Positions 23,799 to 34,789 of a DNA stretch of 64,000 bases are shown one piece after another. The DNA comes from Galerina marginata. Lineage: Eukaryota; Basidiomycota; Agaricomycetes; Agaricales; Galerinaceae. The notes under the pieces were generated by a model. It worked only from the letters and a program-made list of their open reading frames with translations. It had not been told where the DNA came from and made no database searches. Positions within the stretch are counted from its first letter, which is position 1. Each line of letters opens with the position of its first letter. A program made the translations under genes and the position numbers. The stretch is from NCBI GenBank assembly GCA_023014335.1, contig JAECYW010000024.1, positions 434,001-498,000 on the forward strand, given 5' to 3'.

Positions 23799-24284
23799 CT
23801 ACTCGTAGCTTTCGGCGGCCCCGGCCGCGAATATCACGCTGCCTTTCACGTGGACTCCCGGATGGAAGTATACGAGCGGGGTCCATCTCACACTAGAATG
23901 CTCGAAACGGCACACCAGCCCAGTTGCGGGATCAACTGCCCCCTTTCCTCCTCCAACGTCGGCCTTGACACCTTCTCCTGCTTTTACACATAGGCCGATG
24001 TTCAAAATAATTTTTCTGGTGGAGCCACCGCCTTTCGACATTTCAACACTGAGAGCTGTCGGGCCGACGCTACCGATGCGGGAGTGATCAAAAGGACGGC
24101 TTTCCTCAATCCTTATCTTCAATATACGTCCTTTGCAAAAACCATGCTGGCACGCTGGCGAAGATATTGGTCGTGGAGGTCGATAATGCTGAGGTGGATC
24201 CAACGCCCGCCCGGGGTGAAGTAAGGTGGTAACGGATTCTCGGTACCGTTTTGGCAAAGCGATATCGCAAACTTTTGGAGTCAA
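23799..24284 (-). CDS. Unrecognised 161-residue frame
   Basis: An open frame ends at TAG 23799. Its C-terminal half is of mixed, protein-like composition (KIILNIGLCVKAGEGVKADV, WTPLVYFHPGVHVKGSV). The 5' half is Pro/His-rich and a start is uncertain. It could be the last exon of a gene reaching toward 24390. No domain is recognised. Confidence 0.3.
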   Translation of the reverse strand: MTPKVCDIALPKRYRESVTTLLHPGRALDPPQHYRPPRPISSPACQHGFCKGRILKIRIEESRPFDHSRIGSVGPTALSVEMSKGGGSTRKIILNIGLCVKAGEGVKADVGGGKGAVDPATGLVCRFEHSSVRWTPLVYFHPGVHVKGSVIFAAGAAESYE

Positions 24285-24619
24285 TTACCGGTAAATTTTC
24301 CTCTCCTTTCTGTCCTTTTTCATTCGTTAATTGTAGCATGTGCCAGGTACAGATACATTGTAAGTGATTGGGAAAGGTACTGGTCATCACTTCAGCATAA
24401 GACTTTCCGTATTTTATATCTCCATGTCAATTATGTTTTTTAGCCTTGTTCGCTCTCTTTGCTTATTGATCATACTCGTCAGGTTGATTTTACCCCCTTT
24501 TGCGCTGTGTTCCATTTGCCAACCTCATCCTAAGTTGACCTATGTAATATTCCCCGCCCACAAGGTCAGCATATATCTGCAGTCTGAACTGAGAATTAGT
24601 TTCTGCGCTTACTTGTCTT

Positions 24620-24830
24620 TATTTGACGTCCCGAGTCGCCTCGATGATACTCGCATGCTGAACCCAGGTACCTCGGCCTTGGGCTTAACAGCAGCCTTAT
24701 AACCCTTGATCCCATATCCTTGGGGTCGCCATCTGGTTCCTTGTCCCGTCGCCGTAAAGCTGACCTGACCGTCGTCAGCACCAGCGACGAGATGGCCCCG
24801 TATCGTAGTCCTAGGTGCACAAGTAATGAT
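24620..24830 (-). pseudogene. BRR2 N-terminal fragment
   Basis: The frame after the acceptor at about 24812 reads YGAISSLVLTTVRSALRRRD, then KEPDGDPKDMGSRV. I recognise this as the extreme N-terminal region of fungal BRR2 (U5 snRNP 200-kDa helicase). It is followed by DNA encoding the IEATRD phrase that also starts the larger BRR2 copy at 57.3 kb (there IEATQD). Between the two phrases the protein is shorter than expected and the frame changes, so coding is lost. It is separated from the rest of a BRR2 copy by about 28 kb. An upstream exon METEYNILKNVGNQ with GTAAGT lies at 24895-24855, but its phase does not fit BRR2. Confidence 0.6.
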
Positions 24831-24839
24831 TCATGAGTA

Positions 24840-25830
24840 TCGCATTCTTACTTACCTGGTTTCCAACATTCTTCAAAATGTTATACTCAGTCTCCATGCC
24901 CGCCCCCTCCCCTTCTTTTCGTAAAGCCATAGCAAACCCTGCGTGAAAAGCAGTCGAAATCGCGAGAACGACATCGAACTCCCTCTATTTCACCGCAGCC
25001 TGCCATTTCGTGCGGATTCTCAAGCTGCAGCAGAAGCCTGCGTGAAAATAAGTCTAACTTCGCGAGCACGACTTCGAATTACCACCGAACTCACCTTCGA
25101 ACCAGCCGCCGTCGTTTTCATCGTCAAAATCACCCACCAGGCCATCCTTTGTCCTTTGCTCGCGACCGCGGAGAAGCCACCATCACCGTATAACCCCTCC
25201 CGCAGTTCGAGGAGCAAAATACGGCCGACGCTGCTGATGAGGAGGGCTGCCAGGAGATCATTAGAGATATGGAGGGGCTTGACGCGCGAACGACGACGTA
25301 CCATTGATTCCGGTCGTCGCCGCCGCCGTCCTTATCCATCCCGCAGCTTCTTCATGATCATTTCTACTCCTTTGCCAACTGGAACCAATGCAAAATAATT
25401 CATTTTCAAGTCATTATCATTATGTCACCCTCGTCATCCGCACTTCAGGCATCCACCATTTTTGTGGTAGATGCGATCGGGCGAACATAAAGCCCCGTTC
25501 TCTCGCAGTAGTTTTCCGCGACGTGAATAATATAGCGACCTCCGCGGCATCGGAGTTACTACTGCTCATGCGTACGGATAAAGTGTCCGTACACGCGATT
25601 TTCTTTCGCCCCTCTTTCCTCAGCGAATTCATCTTGCAGCTGCCATTCTTTTCAATTTTCACATCAGGCAAACAGCGTCAATCGGTTGGCTGCATTTACG
25701 TCCAATACAACGGACACTCTTCCTGCTGGAACGTTGCCCGATTCGACGCCTTTACACCACACAACTTCTAAGAACTCGCCCTCGTATTTGTACCCATACC
25801 CACACTCGCCCAGTTATGCCAATAGATACT
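24840..25830. other. Intergenic with a 40-bp direct repeat
   Basis: The phrase CCTGCGTGAAAA..AGTC.AA...CGCGAG.ACGAC.TCGAA occurs at about 24937-24975 and 25038-25078. Frames at 25020-25398 and 25388-25771 overlap on opposite strands and show no domain. Confidence 0.35.
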
Positions 25831-26858
25831 CTACGCTATTTCGATAGAATCCCAAGGCCCAAAATTCTGTCCTTCTAATTGCCTTCGAAAGCGAGCTGTT
25901 GATGAGAAAGTAACCCCAGGAAAATATTGGTGCACTCTAATGAACACCGTCTCAATCCTTGAATCGGATGCCATTGCATCTGCTACTTGAACTCCATCTC
26001 TGTCTAAGTCTATATGAAGACTAGCTTTGGTAGTGAAGTTCAAGACACTAAGGTTAGGAAACCGTTGAAGGGCAGCAGACCATGAAGAGGTTCTCCAAGG
26101 AAGCAAGGTTTCGTGGTCATTCTCCTCGTTGTCGTGGTTATCATCGCGGTCATCGTCATCGTCATCGTCATTGTTATTATCGTTATCGTTATCAATGTCG
26201 CTATCGCTATCGTTGTCGGTGTCGGTGTTGTTGTCCTCGTCATCATCATTGTCCTCATCCTCGTCATCCTCGTCCTCCTCCTCATCATCATCATCGTCCT
26301 CATCATCATAGTCATCGTCAAAATGCTGAGGAATAAAAATGAGACAGTAAACGATTGGATTTCAGATAGAAAACCTACCTTATCAGCATAGGCTATTGTC
26401 AGAGTATGAATTGTATTCATGGGTTCCCATTTGGAAACCGTGTACATGAAACCAGGCCCTAACGCGCATTTGAGGACAAGCCTATGAAGTCTTGTAAATG
26501 AAAGGCCTTGTCGGCAAAGGCTAATTAATTGTGGATTGTTTGGGGGGGGCATAGGAATTTCTAGAGCTACGAGGTTGCCGAAGGGCAAGTGGCGTCCAGA
26601 GCGGCCAAAGAACGAGTCTGCCCGGGTAGGCCTAGGTACGACATGAGAGCAAATTTTCTGCTCAAACGATAACAGATCTTCCAGGAATTGCTCTAACTTG
26701 GCAGGGTTGGGAACAACACTGGATCGGGTTTGTTGAAATTTGTCAATGTAGCGGATATCGGTGCATTCTTGAAGTTTCTTTAGCTTTTTATTATCGTTTT
26801 GATAAAGATCCGGTAGGAGGTGGCCGAGCAGTATTCTGGCTTGCAGGTCCAATGGCAC
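25831..26858 (-). CDS. F-box/LRR-like protein with long acidic tract
   Basis: Two exons join across GTAGGT..CCTCAG (about 26382-26329) to about 320 residues. The N-terminal part (VPLDLQARILLGHLLPDLY) and the irregular leucine-rich segments (FGNLVALEIPMPPP, LHRLVLKCALGPG, LHGL) suggest an F-box/LRR-type protein; this is inference. Spliced this way, exon 2 encodes about 70 nearly uninterrupted Asp/Glu/Asn residues from a GAT/GAC microsatellite, then returns to leucine-rich sequence (RFPNLSVLNFTTKASLHIDL). Unspliced, the same DNA would give poly-Met/Thr, so the splice matters. An acceptor at 26859 shows that a 5' exon is missing from the model. Confidence 0.6.
26113..26330. repeat. (GAT/GAC)n coding microsatellite
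   Basis: On the plus strand this reads as runs of CATCGT, CCTCGT, TTATCG and CATCAT. On the minus strand it is GAT/GAC/GAG codons that code for the acidic tract of the 25831-26858 gene. It also opens long spurious plus-strand frames (poly-Ile/Val and poly-Ser). Confidence 0.85.
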
Positions 26859-27129
26859 TGAGACGGAATTCAGATATTAGATGACAGCACATCAATGTCG
26901 GAATATATTGTACTTCACACTTTTCCATATTTTTTACCAGCTGGACATCCATGGCTTAATAGATGGCGGTACACGACACGACTGGGATAGATCAATGAAG
27001 TTGAACGAAGTTCAATGAAGTTCAATGAACCGAGTCGCTCGTTTCGCTTGTTCAAGTTCGTCGCTGATGTGTTTGTTTGGTCGAAAGCATTGGAACCAAA
27101 CCAAACTCCAGACACAACAGAGCGTTATG

Positions 27130-28660
27130 ATTCGTAAGTTCATTCATCCAGGAATACCACGCCGTCGATGGAGACGTGCACTACGACTCCTTCGCAACCT
27201 TGTTGGTACAGCAGACGATTGAGTTCGCAGCAACGACGCGCACGCCGCGTAACCGCATCGGCGACTCGCGCAAGGAGTTTGCGCGGAAGGTGACGAAGCT
27301 GCCTGCCATCTTTGGGCTGCGTCATGCGCAGGGGACGCCGGTTAGTGATGCTGCTATTCGTGGTGCGAGAAGTAGCGGGTGTCGATTGCGGAGGCGTTGG
27401 CTACGATTTCTTTTCTTGCTGAGCATTTTCCGTGTATGACCGACTGAGTATACACTTCTCACAGTGGATTCAAAGACGCGAATGAGAAATGCATTCCAGT
27501 ATCGGTGGCGATAACCTTATCGTACGACGATTCATGCACGACTGCTGAAGACTGCTGGACGATTACGAAAAGGAACCCTATTCCAGCAGTATTAACTGCT
27601 CTCGACGGATCGGGTCCGACATGTCAAAGGGTAAGTTTCTCAACTGGATCCCTGGTTCGGTACTGATTTAAAGGAAGAGGGAGTTGTGATATTGCAGGCG
27701 TGGCACTGGTAACTGAGCTTTGTTCCCGTGCTTCTCATGAACGACCGCCATATCGTCAAGGTGACGGTTTGGCTGGCTTCTGGACAACGACTAGTAGCCG
27801 CAGAAGGTGCAAACTGGTCGATGTTAGATTTCAGGTGAGTTCAATCTCCTCTGATCTCTGTGGTGGGTGCCATCTGATCGTCTACTTCAGCTCCAGTTTT
27901 TTCTCCTTTTCTCCTTTCACCTTTGGTTGTAGGATGTGGTGTTCTGTGTCCACCTCGACCCAGCGACACGGTATACTCGTTAGCCCGCTGTATACTGGTA
28001 TGCCACCTATTTTCGTCATACCTGCGAATAAACCAACCTGTGAATTATAAGCCTTATTTCAGCTGCGTCGACGGCTCTTGTTAGTTGTTGCTTCGGTTTC
28101 TGACCGTCGTTCTCGTGTAAGTATTGCATGAACTACTGCCTCAACGTCAAGGCGTCGGTCTTGTCCGGTTACTGAATGCACAAGAGCCTCGCGGACACTA
28201 AGGAGGACTCTGAACACATTTTCATACCGTATTGTCGCAGGGACCTCGCTTAGCGTCACACTCCCCCTGTGTGCTCGGCTGGCATCACTGGTGTGGTCTC
28301 GAGGCTTTACGAATCAAATACGACGGGAGACCTGAAAGGCTTACACGGTACGTTAGTCCGTCAATGTTATGTATCAGCTCTCGCTCATCCGACACCAGCT
28401 TCTACAAGAAAGTCCTCACTAATGATGTTGCGGCATATGGTCATAACGACCTCGACATCGAGATCCTTGCCCAAGAGACTCTTCCAGATGAGACTCAAAA
28501 TGAAGTTGATAGAACGATCGACAATTCAAATGATGCGGGCGTGCTGCTCACTGAGGTTTAGACCGGTGAAACGGGTTCTGAGCCCGATTCGCCTTCCTCT
28601 CCGAGTCCGGCTGGCGTCTAACTTAAACAGTGTTGGGTCCAAGGCCATTGATTAGCTGGC
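27130..28660 (+). other. Coding-like traces, no gene built
   Basis: A frame at 27146-27439 reads EYHAVDGDVHYDSFATLLVQ followed by QTIEFAATTRTPRNRIGD, with protein-like composition. Later frames at 27490-27640 and 28232-28561 (VAAYGHNDLDIEILAQETLP) end at TAG near 28561. GT-AG pairs can be drawn between them, but phases do not join convincingly. A degraded or strongly interrupted gene is possible. Confidence 0.3.
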
Positions 28661-28883
28661 AGAGGGTATCTCGCGTGGAGGGCACTGTCGTTTGTTGTAA
28701 TTAGCTCCAATCACTTTCTTTCTTTCGCGCTCCAAGTTAGCTCCCAGTGCATTGCTCCGACAGGAATGAAGAATTGTAAAATGCCCCCGACAATAATTAG
28801 AAAGTTTCTGATCGACAGTTCAAAAGAAGTTCAATTGAAACTATATGGGCTTCCGATCGTCTATTCTAAAGAATAACGAATAA

Positions 28884-29736
28884 CTACAAACTGCTCTTCG
28901 CCTTCGCCTTGCCCTTAATTGCTGCCTGCTCGCGTCGAAAGCTTTCAGACACAGTCTTCAAATGCAGTTTCAAAATGGCGCGAACTGGCCACTGCTCTGC
29001 GTACTTATTAACAATCGGGTAATCTCGGGCAACCTGATATCGAGCAAATAAATGATAGAAAGGAAACTAGTGCAAATAAAAAAAAGACCATTTGGCAAAT
29101 ACTGGTGACCTTCTTGCAATCTTGCTTGCTATAACTCTTGGTGCGATCCAACTTCAAATCGGCAAGCTTCTTTGTACAAATCTGACGAGGTTATGATAAG
29201 ATAACAAGTTGTGGCCGTAGAGTAAATTATATTACCGTGACTTTACTCAGTTCTTCTTTTCCCCAGGAAGAAAGGACCTCGTCGATACTGTATCCTCCTG
29301 AATTGGGTCGTCCCGGTTCTCCTGTAGGTTTGGGGATCTTCTTTGCGGGTTTGACAACGTCGGCATATTCCAAGTCACAATCTTCAGGCAAATCCGTCAA
29401 TTCGGATTCTCCATCGCTGTTGGCATGATCGAAATCGCCGTTGACTGACGGCGTTAGCTCTCGCGAGGGTGTTATTTCTCCAGCCTTGTCGATTCCTCTC
29501 ATTGTGAGATCAATTTGAATCCTTGGCGTGATCGCCGGTGGTGGAGGAACTACCTTGGGAGAGAAAGAGATTCGATTGGTGATTAATGGGCGATGTCTGG
29601 AAATCATTGCACCTGTGAGGTGATATCCTATCCTAGTTAAATTTATATCTGCGAGGAAGGAAGGGACGATTTTGTCTACATAATGAAACACAAGTAAATG
29701 AGTCGTCATGACTCCACAGCTCGGCTTCATAATCAT
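28884..29736 (-). CDS. Orphan protein, three exons
   Basis: Exon 1 (from ATG 29736 or the in-frame ATG of MISRHRPLITNR) is Pro-rich, then acidic (SDGESELTDLPEDCDLEYAD), and ends ...WGKEELSKVT. After GTAATA..CGTCAG exon 2 reads ICTKKLADLKLDRTKSYSKQ. The last exon is VARDYPIVNKYAEQWPVRAI through to GKAKAKSSL and TAG at 28884-28886. The total is about 230 residues. The C-terminal part looks helical and basic, the middle acidic. No family is recognised. The consistent phase across both introns supports a real gene. Confidence 0.55.
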
Positions 29737-30024
29737 TGGCTGAGTGGCCGCATAATGGATATCGCCTTAGCTGCTACAGGTTCATCCGTGATGAGCAGGC
29801 GAGGTGAGTCAGGAGAGGACGATGTCCTCCGTTCGTGAGCCTGATTCGGGATGGCGTGAGATGATGTTGGGAGTCCCTGGCGTGCGCGCGTGGATGACTC
29901 GACCAACCTTCTGCTCTGTAGCAACCCTTTGCAGCATTCCGTACTATCGCACGTCGAGAAACATATAAATGGACCACCACGTCCGCTGTATCCTCCGTAC
30001 TCAGAGCCGTCGACCATTGACGGC

Positions 30025-31917
30025 ATGTACCGCCATAACTTGGACAACCATATCGATCATGAAGACGTGGAAATGGATCAACAGCTCAACGAGGTAAGCG
30101 ATCTTGTATCTGATTTGCTAGCATATGCTCACGCTCGTGCAGGGATATTCTATCCAGGATATGGTCTCAAAGGTGTGTGTGTGCATTGGGATTTATATAA
30201 CGTGAGATTATTGCTAACCTCAAGCTCGAGATGGAAGAGCTATGGAAGAAAAACCAGGAGATGGAAGCCATGATGCAAGACGCAAGAAAGCGGGCCACAG
30301 AAGCCGAAGATAAGCTTGCCAATCTCTTCAAAGTTGAGCGTGCGCCGTCGCGCATGGCTTCTAACGGACCTATCCACGATGACATGCAGATTTCGACCGT
30401 AAACCAGAAGGGAAAGCAACGCGAGCACGGGAATGACGCCGACGACGAGCGCGAGGACGATCTGGACCAGGTACATTTCTCCTTCCTGAGCATTCGACTC
30501 CATAACAATGTCCAGAGCTTTCAGGAGAAAGAACTTCTGAGTAATTTGGTCTCTAAGTTTCCGAAATCGATCATTGGGGGTGGACCATCTCTCAGGCTGA
30601 AGCCCCGGATAGCCGTTGGACCTTCGTTTGCGTCAGGCAATCTAGGCATTCCTAGCAATCCAGACACTTCAGAATCTTCCCAGAATAATCGCGCTGCTTC
30701 TCCAGGAAGTCCAAACTTACGCGCATCTCAGCCTCCAGACACTCAAGTATGTTGTGATGAAAATAATTCGTGCTGGCTGCTGAATTTCTTTCTAGGTTGG
30801 GTCCTTGGAAAGAGCGATTTTGCAACTAACCGGTTGTGTCACAAATCTAGCCAACCAGATGTCGACCGCGAAACCCTCACGGACAGCGAAATATGGAACT
30901 CTTCGGCCTCGTCAATTCAAACCTCCGCCTCAGCGGGTTTCGACTCCAGATCGCACTGAAAGATTAGTAAGGCCTTTGCTTGTGATCTGGAGCTTGGAAT
31001 AACCAACGCATCGAAGTAGAAATCGGTTCGCACGGTTATGAACAAATTCTTTGAGATTTCATGCGATAATGATATGCCCCTCAAGAACTCGGCTCCTGAA
31101 GCAGAGATCCAAGCCTATGAAGATGAGATAGGCCCTGGTCCTACTGCTCCTTATGCACCTGATTGGGCGAACCTCAAAGGCCCATGGAATCGTGCTCTAC
31201 TTGTCCTGTTCACCGGGGAATACACGAAGCAGTACCCAATCGAGGACCAAGATGAACAAGATGAAATTTCCAAAATGTTTATGGATAGGCTTGAAAGGCT
31301 TCGGAGGAAGGTCAAGCAACGCGCGAAACTTCCTGGCGAAACCAACAGAGATGCATATAGACGTCTTCTGGCCAAAGATATCCATGTTCTAAAAGAGCAA
31401 AGGCGCAACACACGACGAAATGAGGTAAGAGAAGCGTCTTGGTGTGTGGAAATGGTTTTGACAGTTTCTCCAGAGGTTTGAGACGCGGAGTAAAATAACA
31501 GTGCAGAATGGAATGGTGCAGAGAGGCGAGGCCAAAATCATTTGGGACCATTTGGATGACATCCTTGACAAATTGGGAGCTGGGGGTATGAGTTCTGATG
31601 AAAGCGATGTCGAGGATGGAAAGCACTTATATTGGGTCAAGAGTATGGGGTGGCGTCGAAGGTCGCTGACTGCGAGGATGATCTGGGTCGACAGAGACCG
31701 GAACGTCACGAATGCTTACAACAGCACAAGGCCTGGCAACCCTCCCAGGACCCGTATGCGAAGGGTTAATGCAACTGAAACTTCAAGGAACGCACCACCC
31801 AATTTACCCATCAACTTTTACGACGAGGAATGGTATAAGAAACTGGACGATGTCCAGAAGAGAGAGCTCAATGCAGGGCCTGCACTAGAATTACTGGAGG
31901 TTGATAGAGTATATTGA
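30025..31917 (+). CDS. Multi-exon orphan protein
   Basis: The gene starts at ATG 30025 (MYRHNLDNHIDHEDVEMDQ) and ends at TGA 31915-31917. About seven exons join in frame through short GT-AG introns. The N-terminal part has a coiled coil (EELWKKNQEMEAMMQDARKR). A Ser/Pro-rich linker follows. The C-terminal half, after KSVRTVMNKFFEI, is charged and helical (EISKMFMDRLERLRRKVKQR, LLAKDIHVLKEQRRNTRR) and is followed by a conserved-looking block (WVKSMGWRRRSLTARM). The length is about 560 residues. I know such proteins only as Agaricomycete orphans, often in repeat-rich DNA. A damaged inverted copy of its C-terminal exons lies at 49.0-49.4 kb, which shows that it is or was mobile or duplicated. 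Confidence 0.65.
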
Positions 31918-32001
31918 GGGAGACGGCCATTTTGTACATAGTCTATTCGCTTCAAACTGCCTTTGACTGTACTCTAACCCTTCTGACCCAATTAAAGTGC
32001 T

Positions 32002-32319
32002 TTATATGGTTTGGTCAAGTAAGCTGCATGAGACAATATCCGCGGGTTCGGAGGGCGGACGCGAGGCAGCATTAGCTGCTATTTCGACGCGAATAAGGGT
32101 GGTGTGGCTTGGATGAGGCGGGTCAATGAGTGAAGCCTTGAGGATGAGTTTCCCGTTAGTGGTGCATGCTGGCGAGCGAAACAGCCTACAGAAAGAAATC
32201 GCGAAACATACGCTCGAGTCCTCGTCTCCATCCAAAAATCTCCATGTTTCCATGGCCTGGACCCCAACGGCGTGGTCATCGCTTATCCTCTGCACATTGG
32301 GGCTCGCAAGTACAGGCAA
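32002..32319 (-). CDS. Unrecognised 105-residue frame
   Basis: The frame ends ...SCSLLDQTI before TAA at 32002, with an Ala/Pro-rich C-terminus and a central KLILKASLIDPPHPSHTTLI. It may be the last exon of a minus-strand gene extending to about 32620. A competing plus-strand frame overlaps it. Confidence 0.25.
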   Translation of the reverse strand: MPVLASPNVQRISDDHAVGVQAMETWRFLDGDEDSSVCFAISFCRLFRSPACTTNGKLILKASLIDPPHPSHTTLIRVEIAANAASRPPSEPADIVSCSLLDQTI

Positions 32320-33012
32320 GCGAGACGGCGTGCGCCAATATCCTGATAAAGTTCATAGCACTGCATCCCGGCGTTTTATCTTCTCGAGAGAGCGACCTGG
32401 GGGCATGGCGGCGAACCCAGTGCCCACGAACCTCGCGCTCTAATCAGGCAACGACGATGGTTGTCCAGCCGTGAATTTCGGGGACAAGGCCGATCATATT
32501 TCAGGAAGATTATGTAATCTAACGTCTCGTCGTCGTCAATCCGGATGTTCTCTGGCATGAAGCTTTGTATGAAACGCGCTGATGCTATAGATGTAAAATG
32601 AGATACGAAAATCCGATTCAATGTCAGTTGGATTCATTGAACATCCGAAATTTCGTGGGTTGGGGAAAGCTTTGGGAAATTCTCGTGCGTGTGACTCGGA
32701 TCCGAAGTAGTCTCGGATACCCATAAGCTTGAGACTTCATCGCCGTCAACTGCGATTGCCCACACCTGCATCCCTCGAGCCATAACATACACCCTCACTA
32801 TACAGAGTTAGTCAAAAACTCGAGCAAGAAGTCGAGCGAGCGACTGACCACGAAACAAGCCATCCCGCCCGCTTCCTCCCGGCCTCGCCTACGAGCGGCC
32901 TACCCTGCCTTGTGCATCTCGAGCCTGCCCAACAACGGTCCGAGAACACAGACCTGCACGATCGCGCGGGCTATCTATGAAGCAACTCCTGATGCTCTGG
33001 TAGTTCGGCGGG
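32320..33012. other. Intergenic, no gene supported
   Basis: Only short, mutually overlapping frames are present. The stretch leads into the left target-site duplication of the MITE. Confidence 0.35.
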
Positions 33013-33020
33013 GGAAAAAT

Positions 33021-33431
33021 AGGACCTGGGACACTCCCCTAAGACCCAGTCCGGGGAAAACCCCAAATTTTGCTCTCTCCACCGCCGGCACTGAGCTCTT
33101 TCAACCGCAAATCCGGACCAGACCTGTACTATAAATAGTAATTTTTCGAGGCCTGCGGCGCCTGGTTTGCTGCCCCATTCCACTCGTTTTCTGGGCAACA
33201 GTGGGCATCTACAGGAACTCTGAAAGTCCGCCCAATTTGGCCCGCAGTGGGCCACCGTATCAAAAAAATTGCTGGCCTGACGGCCGCCTGATGTCCCAGC
33301 CCCGCAAACCCGGACCAGATCTCGCGTTCTGCGCTCTCTGACCCGCACTAAACGGACCAGATTTTTGCGACTTTTAGGCCTCCACTCCGCAAAAAATCCG
33401 GACAGGGTCATAGGGGAGTGTCCCAGGTCCT
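33021..33431. mobile_element. Complete hAT-type MITE, 411 bp
   Basis: Terminal inverted repeats of about 34 bp begin AGGACCTGGGACACTCCCCT at 33021. They are mirrored at 33398-33431 with about two mismatches. The element is flanked by a perfect 8-bp direct duplication GGAAAAAT at 33013-33020 and 33432-33439. An 8-bp duplication is characteristic of the hAT superfamily. There is no transposase inside, so it is non-autonomous. The interior repeats the phrase CCGGACCAGA. The intact ends and perfect duplication suggest a fairly recent insertion. Confidence 0.9.
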
Positions 33432-33439
33432 GGAAAAAT

Positions 33440-33943
33440 AACAACGAAGAAGACAAATTGGGCAGGGCTAGGTGCTGGTCAATAGATTCCTGGAATATGT
33501 AATAGAGATGCAAGGGGTGCCCAGAATGTAATCGATGTTTGGTGACGTTCCTTTCTTTTCGGTTCTTGAAAGAAAAAAAAATAAAGGCAGCAAGAGAAGC
33601 TGGACGGTCACATTGAAGGACATCACACACTGGAATACCAGAGAGGGAATTAGGCATCTGAGTACGGATAAGAATTAGGCGGATGGATGTCAGAGGAGGA
33701 GGAATCACATTTCTCTTCGTCTTCGGCGAGCCAAAGCGGACTAAAGGGTTACATGACCACAAAAAAACAGCGACGAGCACCAAACAACTGCGGATACAGA
33801 AAGGAGCGACAAGAACGACAATTCCTGTGGGAATGAACAAGAGTGAGACTATGATATTGTTATATAACAGAACCGATCTACCTCAGCGTTCATGTTCAAC
33901 TATCCCAGTCGGTGTGGTTGTTGACGATACTACCCCGGTATAA
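33440..33943. other. Intergenic, no gene supported
   Basis: An A-rich tract (33571-33585) and short frames only. The long minus-strand frame here and across 32971-33840 runs through the MITE and is not a gene. Confidence 0.4.
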
Positions 33944-34789
33944 AATGATCCAGTCCAGCAACACATAGCGGACTGGAAGTATGTACGGCCCCGTCCAGTA
34001 GCACCTAGAGGACAGCGAGCGGACCTATATCCAAAACGTCTCAGTCGTCCAACAGCACCTAGTGGACGATGAGGACAGACGATTTGAAGTAAAGCCAATC
34101 GTCAAAATCGTCTGTTTGATTTAGGGCAGGGGGTGTGACCTTCTGTGACTCACGTTTGAAGTGCTTGCCTTCTCTGCCTTCTCTCCAAAACCCGTTCTCG
34201 TCGTCCGCTAAGTGTTGCTGGACGATGAAAGGGACGTTTTGGGTACGTCTTCTCGTCTTCTCGTCGTCCGCTAAGTATTGCTGGACGACGAAAGGGACGT
34301 TTCGGGCACGTTGTTCTTGTCGTCCGCTAGGTTTTGCTGGACAACGAGTCAATGCTCGGAGCAGAATAGTTCTTAGAGTGCGGTTAGACTAGCTCGCGTG
34401 GGCTCACGAAACTCTCAGTCCGCTATGCGGTGTATCCATTATCTTAAGGTTTTTCTGAACGAAAAGGTGATTCGTTTCTCCTCTAATAATTTCATGGTCT
34501 CAACTTTGTCCGTTCTCGTAGGCATTTCTTCATCTGCCAGTGGCCCAGTAGAATTTCTTCCTCGATTCTACACAGCTTGCCCGTTCTCTTCGCCATACTG
34601 CTGGGCCGGATTCTATTCCTCTGGGCTTTTCTCGATGTGCTCATTGAAGCCTGTCTTTTCAAATTCCATTTCGGGCCCAGCGCGTCTTGTCTTCTTGCTT
34701 GCGTCGGGAGGTCTTGACGGATGCTGAACTTCTCCTAGAACGTCGCAACCGACATTCTATAATGTCAAGGATCGAGTTTTCTACACCAC
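33944..34789. repeat. Duplicated P1-rich segment, copy 1
   Basis: Six P1 hairpins lie at about 33949-33973, 33987-34013, 34044-34071, 34198-34227, 34262-34291 and 34318-34343. The segment is repeated at 47863-48708 with a constant offset of 13919. Over roughly 33944-34690 only a few substitutions are visible. Positions 34706-34735 are inverted between the copies. Beyond that, identity falls to roughly 90% until homology ends. The 109-residue plus frame at 34398 has no recognisable domain. Confidence 0.85.

Noticed and set aside
26113..26391. Poly-Val/Ile, poly-Ser and Arg/His-rich plus-strand frames
   Set aside because: These are shadows of the GAT/GAC microsatellite that is coding on the minus strand.
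32971..33840. 289-residue minus-strand frame
   Set aside because: It spans the whole MITE and both target duplications, so it cannot be an ancestral gene.
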